64,000 bases of DNA from an uncultured Mucilaginibacter sp. (GTDB lineage: Bacteria; Bacteroidota; Bacteroidia; Sphingobacteriales; Sphingobacteriaceae): contig CAIPFE010000049.1 in the NCBI GenBank assembly GCA_903864275.1, positions 31,912 through 95,911 of the forward strand, given 5' to 3'. Shown here piece by piece: positions 34,249 to 43,091 of the stretch; position 1 is the first letter of the stretch, and each line of letters starts with the position of its first letter. Both the position numbers and the translations under genes were made by a program. Under the pieces are notes generated by a model. That model saw nothing but the letters and a program-made list of their open reading frames with translations, was not told the DNA's origin and did no database searches.

Positions 34249-35136
34249 ATGAAAAATAAAATATCAATTTGCCTTTTACTGCTGGCTGCCTCATTAAGCG
34301 CATTTGCACAGGATGCGCCTTACGATACGCTTAACAAGCCGCAGCTGATCTCCAAACAATTCAGTTTCACCGAAGGGGCCTCGGTGGATAAAATGGGGAA
34401 TGTGTTTTTCACCGATCAGCCCAATAATAAAATATGGGAGTATAGTACAGATGGTAAATTATCTGTTTTTTTAGACAGCGCTGGCCGATCCAATGGGATG
34501 TACTTTGATCAAAAAGGCAACCTGGTTACCTGTGCGGATGAGCATGAACAGCTATGGTCGATCAGTCCGGATAAAAAGGTTAAAGTGTTGCTGAAAGATT
34601 ACCAGGGCCATTCAATGAACGGGCCGAACGATATATGGATTGATAACAAAGGGGGCATTTACATGACAGACCCTTATTACCAGCGCCCCTGGTGGACACG
34701 CACCAAACCCGACCTCGACGGCCAGAAAGTTTATTATCTGCCAAAAGGCAAATCACAACCATTTATTGTTGATGCCGACCTTAAACAACCCAACGGCATA
34801 GTAGGCACCCCCGACTTCAAATACCTTTATGTGGCCGATATTGCCGATAATAAAACTTATAAATACACCATTAATAAGGACGGCACCCTAAGCGACCGCA
34901 AACTGTTTGTTGAACAAGGCTCGGACGGTATGACCCTGGATGAAAAAGGCAACGTGTACCTAACCGGCAAAGGCGTAACCATTTACGATCCGCAAGGAAA
35001 AAAGATAGGCCATATCGACATCAACGAACCCTGGACAGCTAACCTATGTTTTGGCGGTGCTAATAAGGACGTTTTATTTATTACAGCATCAACCGCGATT
35101 TATACGGTGAAGATGAATGTGAAAGGGATAGAATAA
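34249..35136 (+). CDS. SMP-30/gluconolactonase-family protein, exported
   Basis: This 295-aa beta-propeller has a signal peptide (MKNKISICLLLLAASLSAFAQ). Typical blocks are FTEGASVDKMGNVFFTDQPN (around 36-55), GPNDIWIDNKGGIYMTDPYY and KQPNGIVGTPD, where Glu, Asn and Asp bind a divalent metal. It likely hydrolyses sugar lactones in the periplasm; the substrate is unknown. No operon partner; it is followed by a repeat-rich hairpin region. Confidence 0.88.
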   Translation: MKNKISICLLLLAASLSAFAQDAPYDTLNKPQLISKQFSFTEGASVDKMGNVFFTDQPNNKIWEYSTDGKLSVFLDSAGRSNGMYFDQKGNLVTCADEHEQLWSISPDKKVKVLLKDYQGHSMNGPNDIWIDNKGGIYMTDPYYQRPWWTRTKPDLDGQKVYYLPKGKSQPFIVDADLKQPNGIVGTPDFKYLYVADIADNKTYKYTINKDGTLSDRKLFVEQGSDGMTLDEKGNVYLTGKGVTIYDPQGKKIGHIDINEPWTANLCFGGANKDVLFITASTAIYTVKMNVKGIE

Positions 35137-35215
35137 GTTAGCAGTTTGCAGTAGAAGAGGAAAGTTGGCAGTTTGCAGTAAAAAACTGCTAACTAAAAAC
35201 TGCCCACTGCAAACT
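35137..35215. repeat. Word-repeat hairpin region between convergent genes
   Basis: GCAGTTTGCAGTA occurs twice (from 35141 and 35168), followed by complements: GTTAGCAGT (35137-35145) pairs with 35185-35193, and AGTTTGCAGT with 35206-35215. It fills the space between the SMP-30 gene and the exporter operon and is a plausible two-way terminator. Confidence 0.65.
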
Positions 35216-35221
35216 CCCCAA

Positions 35222-36343
35222 TTAACCCGTCGTCTTCCTGTAATTCAAAACTGCCCAGGTATTTAATATTAGGCCTATAACAAACATAGCGCCTATTTCA
35301 TATAATATATCGCTGAATCCGCTTCCTTTCAACACCACCATCCGCATTATTTTTATAAAATGACTTGTCGGAAAGGTTTGTACAATGGTTTGAGCCCATT
35401 GCGGCATGCTATCCACCGAATTGAACATCCCGCTCATCATGTTGAATATCAGGATGAAAAAGAAAGCGAGCGACATGGCCTGTTGCTGTGTTGAGGAATA
35501 AGTTGATATAAGCAGGCCAAAGCCCAGCATCGCAAAAAGATAAATGATAAGTGAGCCATACAATGTCAGGAGACTTCCGGCAGGGACTATGCCGTACAAA
35601 AGCCACGCGATAAATAGACCAAGCGTGAAAAGAATGATCCCAAGGACCATGAAGGGTATCAGCTTTCCAAGGATGAATATATGTTTTTTTATCGGGGTGA
35701 CGTTGATCTGCTCAATGGTGCCGTTCTCTTTTTCCTGTACAATATTAAAAGCCGATTGCAGGGCGGCCATTGCAGTAACCAGCGTAACCAGTATGGCAGG
35801 CACTATATACAAATTGTAATCCATGAATGGGTTATACCAATAGGATGATATAACCGCGACCTGTGGCGGATCGCTTGCCGCCGGTGCGGCAGGCCAATTG
35901 ATCCTTATGTCCGAATTAAAGTCGCTGATGATGCTGGCAAGATAAGCCCCGCCCAGGTTGGCTTTTGTCCCTTCAATGGCATTAATGGCTATAAAAACTT
36001 TCGCCGAGTTTTCCCGCACAAGGTTTCGTTCGAAATTTACAGGGATCTGGAGCGCAAGGTCTGCTTTATTCTGTTCCACTAGCGATAGTGCTTCATTATA
36101 AAAAGCCGTATATCCTGTAAGTCTAAAATAACCCGAAGCAGTGATCTTGGAAATGAGTTCCCGTGAAAAAGTGGAATGATCGTTATCAACCACGGCGATA
36201 GAAATATTTTTAATGGTATAGTTGGCGGCCAAAGGCAGCAGCACAAGTTGTATTACCGGTGCGATAAGCAATAAGGGAATCATTTGCTTGTTACGCAATA
36301 TTTGCCTGAACTCTTTTTCAAGAAGGAATAGTAAGATTTTCAT
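35222..36343 (-). CDS. ABC-2 type transporter permease (YbhR/S-like), last gene
   Basis: This 373-aa permease has one N-terminal membrane segment (about 22-42), a large periplasmic domain (about 45-170) and five C-terminal segments. Motif NPFMDYNLYIVPAILVTLVT and QEKENGTIEQINVTPI are typical of the YhhJ/YbhR branch. It overlaps the next permease by four bases, and two ATPases, an HlyD protein and a TolC protein follow upstream in the same operon. Export of drugs or lipids is likely; the substrate is unknown. Confidence 0.9.
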   Translation of the reverse strand: MKILLFLLEKEFRQILRNKQMIPLLLIAPVIQLVLLPLAANYTIKNISIAVVDNDHSTFSRELISKITASGYFRLTGYTAFYNEALSLVEQNKADLALQIPVNFERNLVRENSAKVFIAINAIEGTKANLGGAYLASIISDFNSDIRINWPAAPAASDPPQVAVISSYWYNPFMDYNLYIVPAILVTLVTAMAALQSAFNIVQEKENGTIEQINVTPIKKHIFILGKLIPFMVLGIILFTLGLFIAWLLYGIVPAGSLLTLYGSLIIYLFAMLGFGLLISTYSSTQQQAMSLAFFFILIFNMMSGMFNSVDSMPQWAQTIVQTFPTSHFIKIMRMVVLKGSGFSDILYEIGAMFVIGLILNTWAVLNYRKTTG

Positions 36344-37446
36344 TGTAATCTTATTTTAAACTTTTTAAGACTTATAGTAAAAAGCAACACGCACATGCCC
36401 AAAAGAATGAGCGTTTCCTTCCATACAGATGCGATGCCCAGCCCTTTCAGCATTATTTGTTTTACGATAATAAAATACCATCGGGACGGAACAAAATTTG
36501 CTAACCATTGTAAGGCTATGGGCATGTTTTCAACCGGAAACAAAAACCCGGTAAGCAGCATGGTGGGCAGCATCATACCCATCAGGGAACCCATCATGGC
36601 CGCCTGTTGTGTTTTGGCGCCGATGGATATCAGCAGCCCGATGGATAAGGAGGTTAAGATGAACAGGATACTGCAAAACGTAAGCAATAACAGGCTCCCC
36701 TTTACCTGAAGGTCCAAAAACACGGCACTAAGTATAATGATGATGAAATAGTTTATAATTGAAATAAACAGGTTGGGTGTCAGCTTAGCGATAATAATAT
36801 ACAATGGTTTAAAGGGCGAAACCAGTAATATTTCCATTGTACCCAGTTCTTTTTCCTTTACAATGGCTACCGAGGTCATCATGGTGCACACCAGCATTAA
36901 CACCAGGGCCATAACGCCCGGTATAAAGTTGGGCGCGCCCAATAGTTGGGGATTGTACATCATTTGCACTTCGGGAACAATTTGTAAAGGCTGTGCCGAC
37001 AGGCTGCTTAACTGTCCGTTATAACTGTTAACGATTTGCGTAACATAGTTAACTACCGTTGTGGCAACATTGGGATCGGATGCATCTGCGATCACCTGCA
37101 TGGATGCTTTGCCGGTATGCTGCAGGTTCAGGGCAAAATTGGCAGGAAAGATCACCGCCATTTTGATAGCTCCCTTTTTAAATGCAGCCTGCAACTGGTC
37201 AGCGCTCTGCATGCTTTGCTCGATATTAAAGTATTTGCTTGCCGCGATTTTGCGGATGATCTGGCTGGTTACAGCATCTTTGGAATAATCAACCACCACA
37301 ATTTTAGAATTCTTGACCTCGTTGGATAAAGCAAAACCGAATAATACGATCTGTGCTATAGGCAGGCCAAACAGCAGCAATAATGATCGCTTGTCGCGAA
37401 AAACCTGCAGGAACTCTTTTTTTATAAAAACGATCAGTTGTTTCAT
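36340..37446 (-). CDS. ABC-2 type transporter permease (YbhS/R-like)
   Basis: This 368-aa permease has the same plan as its neighbour: N-terminal anchor (LLLLFGLPIAQIVLFGFAL), periplasmic domain, then five segments with VKEKELGTMEILLVSPF. The two probably form a heterodimer. It lies two bases after the ATPase gene. Confidence 0.9.
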   Translation of the reverse strand: MKQLIVFIKKEFLQVFRDKRSLLLLFGLPIAQIVLFGFALSNEVKNSKIVVVDYSKDAVTSQIIRKIAASKYFNIEQSMQSADQLQAAFKKGAIKMAVIFPANFALNLQHTGKASMQVIADASDPNVATTVVNYVTQIVNSYNGQLSSLSAQPLQIVPEVQMMYNPQLLGAPNFIPGVMALVLMLVCTMMTSVAIVKEKELGTMEILLVSPFKPLYIIIAKLTPNLFISIINYFIIIILSAVFLDLQVKGSLLLLTFCSILFILTSLSIGLLISIGAKTQQAAMMGSLMGMMLPTMLLTGFLFPVENMPIALQWLANFVPSRWYFIIVKQIMLKGLGIASVWKETLILLGMCVLLFTISLKKFKIRLQ

Positions 37447-37448
37447 AT

Positions 37449-38189
37449 TTAATCCGCCTTTCGTTTTGCTTTTCGTGCCAGTTCATAAAACACGTCTTCC
37501 ATATTGTCTGTGGCATATTGTTTTTTAAGGTTTGAGGGGCTGTCAAGTGCAGCTATTACCCCGTCGACCATGATAGAAACCCGGTTACAATATTCCGCTT
37601 CATCCATGTAGTGGGTAGTTACAAAAATGGTTACGCCCTTATCAGCCGCGTGATAAATGAGGTCCCAGAATTGCCTGCGGGTAACCGGGTCAACCCCGCC
37701 GGTAGGTTCGTCAAGGAAAACAATGTCGGGATCATGAGCGATGGAGACCGAAAATGCCAGTTTCTGTTTCCAGCCCAAAGGCAGTTCCCGCACGAGGGTT
37801 TTTGCTTCGCTCTGTAGCTGCAGTTCATCCAGTAATTCCGCTGTTTTTGTCCTGATCTGCTGATTATTCATACCATAAATGCCTGAATAAAAGCGGATGT
37901 TTTCTGATACGGTTAGGTCATCATATAAAGAAAACTTCTGGCTCATATAGCCGATCTTCCGTTTTATTTTTTCCGTTTCCTTATACACATCAAACCCGGC
38001 GATGGTGGCTTTCCCGGATGAGGGGGTCAGCAGTCCGCATAGCATGCGCATAGCTGTTGTTTTCCCCGCACCGTTGGCGCCCAAAAAGCCGAAGATCTCC
38101 CCTTTGTCAACTTCAAAGGTCAGTTCATTGGCAGCGATAAAGTTGCCGAAGTGTTTGGTGAGTTTATCTGTTATGATTACCGGTTGCAT
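37449..38189 (-). CDS. ABC transporter ATPase
   Basis: This 246-aa nucleotide-binding subunit has Walker A GANGAGKTT (about 36-44), Walker B IVFLDEPTGGVD, and H-loop TTHYMDEAEYC. The signature is weak (VRELPLGWKQKLAFSVSI). It forms a pair with the next gene; in the YbhF family of E. coli the two domains are one fused protein, here they are separate. Confidence 0.92.
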   Translation of the reverse strand: MQPVIITDKLTKHFGNFIAANELTFEVDKGEIFGFLGANGAGKTTAMRMLCGLLTPSSGKATIAGFDVYKETEKIKRKIGYMSQKFSLYDDLTVSENIRFYSGIYGMNNQQIRTKTAELLDELQLQSEAKTLVRELPLGWKQKLAFSVSIAHDPDIVFLDEPTGGVDPVTRRQFWDLIYHAADKGVTIFVTTHYMDEAEYCNRVSIMVDGVIAALDSPSNLKKQYATDNMEDVFYELARKAKRKAD

Positions 38190-38193
38190 TTGC

Positions 38194-39105
38194 TTATTCT
38201 TTTAACAGGTGTATAAAACAATCTTCAACGCCGGGGGTAATGGTTTCCATAGTTACATCCGAATTGCCTTTGGTGTGCAGGTAATTTATCAGCCTTTTAT
38301 CCGATGAATCATTAAAAGTGGCATGCAGCGAATCGCCAAAGGCAAAACAACTGGCTATGCCGGGATAACTCCTGGTATCCTGCAATAGCTTGAATACGCC
38401 AGAAAACTTTGCCGACTTAATGCCATAAAGCTTTTCGGGGAATGAGTCAATGATATTTGCCGGGGTATCGATTGATAATATTTGTCCTTTTTGTATCAGT
38501 GCTATACGGTCGCAAAGCTTTGCTTCATCCATGTAAGCTGTTGATACGAGGATGGTGATTCCCTGCCTTTTCAGCTTCTTCAACATTTCCCAAAATTCCC
38601 TTCTTGATACCACATCCACGCCCGTGGTAGGTTCATCCAGAAACAATACTTTGGGCCGGTGTATCAATGCACAGCATAAACCGAGTTTTTGCTTCATTCC
38701 ACCAGATAGTTGTCCCGCCCTGCGGTCTTTAAAAGGTTCAATTTGCTGATAGATGTCTTTTATCAAGTCGTAATTTTCCTCCAGGGTCGTACCGAATATG
38801 GCAGCGAAAAAATTAAGGTTTTCTTTTATTGTCAGGTCCTGGTACAGGCTAAACTTGCCGGGCATATATCCAACGCAATTCCTTATTTGTTTGTAATCCT
38901 TCACCACATCAAAACCATTCACGCTGGCTTCACCTTTGTCCGCCAGCATTAAGGTAGTCAGTATCCTGAAAAGTGTTGTTTTACCGGCGCCATCGGGCCC
39001 GATGAGTCCAAATAACTCATCGCCTTTTACCGAAAAAGAAATGTCCTTCAGCGCAGTAACCGAACCTTTATTATAGGTTTTATCGATGTTATTTAGCGTT
39101 ATCAT
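38194..39105 (-). CDS. ABC transporter ATPase with C-terminal extension
   Basis: This 303-aa ATPase has Walker A GPDGAGKTT (about 37-45), signature LSGGMKQKLG, Walker B VLFLDEPTTGVD, and a C-terminal regulatory extension (~230-303). It overlaps the end of the HlyD-type gene by 17 bp. It pairs with the preceding ATPase to drive the two permeases. Confidence 0.92.
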   Translation of the reverse strand: MITLNNIDKTYNKGSVTALKDISFSVKGDELFGLIGPDGAGKTTLFRILTTLMLADKGEASVNGFDVVKDYKQIRNCVGYMPGKFSLYQDLTIKENLNFFAAIFGTTLEENYDLIKDIYQQIEPFKDRRAGQLSGGMKQKLGLCCALIHRPKVLFLDEPTTGVDVVSRREFWEMLKKLKRQGITILVSTAYMDEAKLCDRIALIQKGQILSIDTPANIIDSFPEKLYGIKSAKFSGVFKLLQDTRSYPGIASCFAFGDSLHATFNDSSDKRLINYLHTKGNSDVTMETITPGVEDCFIHLLKE

Positions 39106-40042
39106 CTTTAAATTTTACTTCACCGTACATACCTAATTTCAGGTAACCGTCATTCTTTACCCTTATTTTTACCGCATAAACCAGGTTGGCCCTTTCATCC
39201 TTGGTTTGTATTGTTTTAGGCGTGAACTCCGATTGGTCCGAGATCCATGATACCTGCCCGGCGTATTCTTTGTAATTTTTAGTGCCGTAGTCAGCGTATA
39301 CCTTCACACGCTGTCCCAGTTTTATCGCTGTCAACTGCGATCCTGTTACGTATGCCCTTAAGCTGAGCGTATCCAGGTCGGCTATTTTATACAGGGCTTT
39401 GCCGGTTGTCGTCATTTCTCCCTGCAGCGCGTATTTGGTTAGCACAGTGCCGCTGATGGGGTTCACAATTTTTCCTTTATTTATCTCATCCTGTATTTGC
39501 GCGGCAGATTTTTCCAGTGGCGCTTTTTCGCTTAACACGGTACTGTTTTGCGTAGCGATATTCGATTTGTACAGCGCAATCTGCTGCTCGTTCACGGCAA
39601 TTTGTTTTTTTAGCTGGTCAATAGCTGCATTAATATCATCCAATTGTTTTTGCGTAGCGGCATCAGCTTTCAGCAGGTTTTCTGTTCTTGTTCTTTCCCG
39701 TATCTGCTGTGCCAGCTGGGATTGCTGCACCGCTACCTGTTTTTTAACTAATTCAATTTGTGGCTGGGGATTGGTGGTCTTTTCGCCAAGGGCCTGTATG
39801 GTTGCCTGTACCTGTTGCTTCTGGATGATGCTGTTTGACATATCAATGTCCCCGATAATGGCCCCTTTCCGAATAGTATCTCCCTCTTTTATGGAGAAGG
39901 AAAGTATCTGGCCGTTTTGCTGGGCGGATACGATCACCTCATCAGATTCGAAGACACCGGAAGCATCTGTTTTAATTTTATTTTGGTTGCAGGACGAGAC
40001 CAAGGCTGCAAACACAAGTAGTATAGCTGGTAATTTTTTCAT
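39089..40042 (-). CDS. HlyD-family membrane fusion lipoprotein (YbhG-like)
   Basis: This 317-aa periplasmic adaptor is read from ATG 40042 (MKKLPAILLVFAALVSSC), which gives a lipobox VSSC and so a lipid-anchored protein; the 28 upstream codons are rejected. A lipoyl half (QQNGQILSFSIKEGDTIRKG), a long coiled coil (about 75-195) and a second half (NPISGTVLTKYALQGE) follow. It should bridge the permeases to the TolC protein encoded just upstream. Confidence 0.9.
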   Translation of the reverse strand: MKKLPAILLVFAALVSSCNQNKIKTDASGVFESDEVIVSAQQNGQILSFSIKEGDTIRKGAIIGDIDMSNSIIQKQQVQATIQALGEKTTNPQPQIELVKKQVAVQQSQLAQQIRERTRTENLLKADAATQKQLDDINAAIDQLKKQIAVNEQQIALYKSNIATQNSTVLSEKAPLEKSAAQIQDEINKGKIVNPISGTVLTKYALQGEMTTTGKALYKIADLDTLSLRAYVTGSQLTAIKLGQRVKVYADYGTKNYKEYAGQVSWISDQSEFTPKTIQTKDERANLVYAVKIRVKNDGYLKLGMYGEVKFKDDNAK

Positions 40043-40061
40043 TTTATTTATTTGGATAGCG

Positions 40062-41354
40062 TTAATTGCCTGATGTTGTTTTATGGTTGTATTGGGACAT
40101 AAGTAATTGTACCTGGTGCAGCGCACGGTCCTGCCTTGCCTGGGCTTCCGCGTTGATATCCAGCAGGTAATCGTTTGCCGTGATAACGCCGTTCTGCAAT
40201 TGAACAGCGGATGTTTGCTTTACCGAATCCCGTAGTTTGATAATTTCATCGTCCGATTGTATCAGTTGCCGGTAGCGTTCTATATCCGCGTTTTGCTGTT
40301 GCAGGGTAAGGTTGGTATTAAAAAGGAAGGTGTTTTTCTGGTCGAGCACCATTTCCTGGTTGTTTTTACTGATGAGCTTGCTCTTTTTATAAGTATATAA
40401 GCCGCCGATGCTCCAACTAAGCCTGAAACCGGTGATATAATAAGGCGATATGCCCGACGCCAAAAAATTAACCGGCGACGGATCGCCCACGCCACCCTGG
40501 AAAAATGCGCTCAATTGCGGATAATTGCTGATTTTGGTAAGATGCTGCTGCTCTGCATACGATTGTGCTTGCAGATCGTATGATTTCAGTTCGGGTCTAT
40601 TGATAGAATCGGTTAAAGCCGGTGCGGCAGGTATCTCCAATACAGTATGCTCGTCAATTTTTTGGTTAATAAATAGGCCAAGCATATCTGCATAAGCCTT
40701 CCGTGAGGCTTTCAGGTCAATAGCATGCTGACCGGTCGTCAATAACTGTGCTTTGAGCTTGTTAAGACTGCTGTTAAAATCGGTGCCATTGTTTACTGCC
40801 GCTTGTACTTTGCTAATGCCAGTTTGAATGTCTTTTTCCGATAACTCATTTTGCTCCAGTTGCCCATCGATCAAAATTATACCGAAGAACATTTGGTTAA
40901 TACGGTCCTTTAATTGGAACAGGTCCGTTTCCAGGTTTTGCTGCTGCAGGTCGGCATCAGTGCCGCTGATCTCCCTTTTTTGTTTGTTGATACCAAAGTC
41001 GCTGAGTGTTTGTGAAACCTCGCCATGTAAATTGTACTGATCTTTTGGTATAACAGTCTTATAAAAACCAGGGATGGCAATACCGGTTACCGCCGACTGG
41101 TAAGTGCCCGTTCCGTTCACTGTCAATTGTGGTATAACGCCCTTTGCAATGTTGTCGATATTATATTCCTTTGTTTTCTCAATAAGGTCCCTTTGCTTTG
41201 ACAAGGGATAATTTACCCTTGCAAGCTGGTAACATTGCTCGAGGGTTATTGTATTTTTCTCCTGGGCAAAAGCCCCGCCCGCATAGAGCAGGAAAGCAAA
41301 ACACCATCCTATTTTTGATGATATCTTCCTGTTGAGCTTTGGTGTATTGATCAT
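40062..41354 (-). CDS. TolC-family outer membrane efflux protein
   Basis: This 430-aa protein has a signal peptide (..WCFAFLLYAGGAFAQ) and two OEP repeats with the usual start ITLEQCYQLARVNYPL. The periplasmic helices are rich in Gln. It lies 19 bp upstream of the HlyD lipoprotein gene and is the outer channel of the same tripartite exporter. Confidence 0.93.
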   Translation of the reverse strand: MINTPKLNRKISSKIGWCFAFLLYAGGAFAQEKNTITLEQCYQLARVNYPLSKQRDLIEKTKEYNIDNIAKGVIPQLTVNGTGTYQSAVTGIAIPGFYKTVIPKDQYNLHGEVSQTLSDFGINKQKREISGTDADLQQQNLETDLFQLKDRINQMFFGIILIDGQLEQNELSEKDIQTGISKVQAAVNNGTDFNSSLNKLKAQLLTTGQHAIDLKASRKAYADMLGLFINQKIDEHTVLEIPAAPALTDSINRPELKSYDLQAQSYAEQQHLTKISNYPQLSAFFQGGVGDPSPVNFLASGISPYYITGFRLSWSIGGLYTYKKSKLISKNNQEMVLDQKNTFLFNTNLTLQQQNADIERYRQLIQSDDEIIKLRDSVKQTSAVQLQNGVITANDYLLDINAEAQARQDRALHQVQLLMSQYNHKTTSGN

Positions 41355-41477
41355 TATATTTAATATTTAGTTTTAATCATTTGTTTAACGTGAGATTGTG
41401 AATGGTGAGTAGTGAATGGTGAGTTGCAAGTATTCGATCCCAGCCTTACTGCTACTGCCACTGCTTACTGCCACTTC

Positions 41478-42128
41478 CTACCCGCCACTCACCTTTATCA
41501 TCCCCTTGATCCACTCCGGGATAAGTTTCTTACGTTCTATCATCAGCTGTTCAAATTCAGCCTGGCTTATATTGCCCGAACGTGCCATAAGTATTGGCCG
41601 GGCAATAAAAGGGAATACGAGCATGCCCATTAAATTGGCGATGATATGCAGGGGATGCACATGTTTTATTTCCCCTTTTTCCATCGCGGCCTTGATATTA
41701 TGTAAAAAGGAATTCCGCATCTTCTCAATATTTTTAAACAGCGGGTCATCCGGGTTTCCGTCAGGCGCATTGCCTGATTGCAAGAGGTTCAGCACAAAAA
41801 ATGGCAGGCCTGGGTTTTCAAGCAGCATATCTATATAATTGCTTACTATAAAAACTATTTGTTCATCAAAGGGCAGGGGGTTATTATTGATCTTTTCTAT
41901 CATTACACCCAGGAAAAGCTGAATATTTTCCTTCATCACCAGTTCGAATAATTTCTCCTTGCTCCGGAAATAATAATTCAACAACGCCAGGTTGATGCCT
42001 GCTTCTTCTGCAATATCTCTTGTCTTAGTAGCCGCAAAGCCTTTTTGCGTAAACAGCTTTTTAGCCGCAGCCTTTATTTTCTCCTCTGTAGAGAGGTCTT
42101 TAACTGCCGGTTCTTTTTTCTTAGCCAA
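41478..42128 (-). CDS. TetR-family repressor
   Basis: This 216-aa regulator has an N-terminal HTH (KIKAAAKKLFTQKGFAATKT, then INLALLNYYFRSKEKLFELV; residues ~14-60) and a helical ligand domain. The start is TTG: a stop lies five codons upstream and there is no in-frame ATG between. It is the first gene of the exporter operon; the TolC gene begins 123 bp after its stop. A strong promoter and two palindromes lie just upstream, so it likely represses its own operon. Confidence 0.92.
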   Translation of the reverse strand: MAKKKEPAVKDLSTEEKIKAAAKKLFTQKGFAATKTRDIAEEAGINLALLNYYFRSKEKLFELVMKENIQLFLGVMIEKINNNPLPFDEQIVFIVSNYIDMLLENPGLPFFVLNLLQSGNAPDGNPDDPLFKNIEKMRNSFLHNIKAAMEKGEIKHVHPLHIIANLMGMLVFPFIARPILMARSGNISQAEFEQLMIERKKLIPEWIKGMIKVSGG

Positions 42129-42149
42129 TTTGAGATTGTTTTAATGATA

Positions 42150-42208
42150 CAAACGTAAGGAGTTTTTTTTAATTAAACAAGTGTTTTATTAATTTGTTTT
42201 AAACAAAT
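42150..42208 (-). promoter_or_regulatory. Promoter and candidate TetR operators of the exporter operon
   Basis: On the - strand: -33 CTTG (42181-42178), a 20-base spacer, then -7 TACGTTTG (42157-42150), a close fit to the Bacteroidota sigma-ABfr pattern. Perfect palindrome ATTTGTTT-T-AAACAAAT (42192-42208) lies just upstream, and AAACA-AG-TGTTT (42175-42186) covers the -33 element. Both share an AAACAA half site, as expected for TetR binding. Confidence 0.65.
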
Positions 42209-42315
42209 GATTAATAATGATATAGAAATTAGTTTATTAAGTTGGATTAGGTTAATTGAGTTATCAATATTTCTATTTTTTAGCTAAATTACGCTGTGTT
42301 TAGATATGGGCTAAA

Positions 42316-43023
42316 ATGAATAATCGTATGCAATATTATATACTCGAAAAAGCTTGCGATACAAAAGAAACCGGCCCAGCATATCCGCAAATTCAAAAAT
42401 GGAAGAAGGGGTACGACAAAAACAAATCGGATTCTTATTATTCCTACTACCGTGCTTCGATGAAGGGTACTTTTCCTGATTTTGAACCAGACCTGAATAG
42501 TCTGGTAATGCATGGATGGGCCAAGCCTACTGATCTGGTCAGTTCATTTTTATCCGATGGATTTATCGTAAGTGCGAAATTGAAGTTGCTTTTTCAGCAA
42601 TTTCATCTCCCGCCAATTCATTACTATCCCGCCAAAGTGATATATAAAAAAAACGATCTGATCGGGTATTACTTTATGCATATAATATCTGATTACACGG
42701 ATTTTGTAGATTATTCTAAATCTTCATTTATCGCTTCCGGGAATTTTAATAGTAACCCGGCCCCTATTATTTTAACTTCAAAAAAAGAATACATTGAAGA
42801 GTCTGAAAAGTTAAAAGAGGATTTTTTTGTTGATAAACTACCGTATCGTTCAATTAAGTCAGAAAAGATATGCTTTAATGCCGGATTTGATCAATCCCTC
42901 GAGGGTTTTAAAATAGGGCCATTTAACATTAATTTTTATATCAGTGAAAACTTGAAGGATGCTTTAATTAAAGACAGCATAACTGGCTGCGACATTAAAT
43001 TGACAGATGACGTAACAATATAG
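42316..43023 (+). CDS. Imm11-like (DUF1629-type) immunity protein
   Basis: This 235-aa soluble protein resembles the Imm11/MXAN_0049 family: a short N-terminal strand (MQYYILEK), PTDLVSSFLSDGFIVSAKLKLL, FHLPPIHYYPAKV (about 98-110), and a closing ISENLKDAL helix. Such proteins usually neutralise a polymorphic toxin encoded next to them. No toxin is visible here: the neighbours are the tetR operon and glpD. It may be an orphan immunity gene guarding against neighbours, or have a different role. Family assigned from memory of the motif pattern. Confidence 0.65.
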   Translation: MNNRMQYYILEKACDTKETGPAYPQIQKWKKGYDKNKSDSYYSYYRASMKGTFPDFEPDLNSLVMHGWAKPTDLVSSFLSDGFIVSAKLKLLFQQFHLPPIHYYPAKVIYKKNDLIGYYFMHIISDYTDFVDYSKSSFIASGNFNSNPAPIILTSKKEYIEESEKLKEDFFVDKLPYRSIKSEKICFNAGFDQSLEGFKIGPFNINFYISENLKDALIKDSITGCDIKLTDDVTI

Positions 43024-43091
43024 AAAAAATGGGAACTTTTTGTCCACAATAGTATTAATAGTACAATGTCCCCGATAATATAAAACCCCCC

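Noticed and set aside
40043..40126. Longer HlyD start at 40126
   Set aside because: ATG 40042 gives a lipobox; the upstream codons overlap the end of the TolC gene and are not signal-like.
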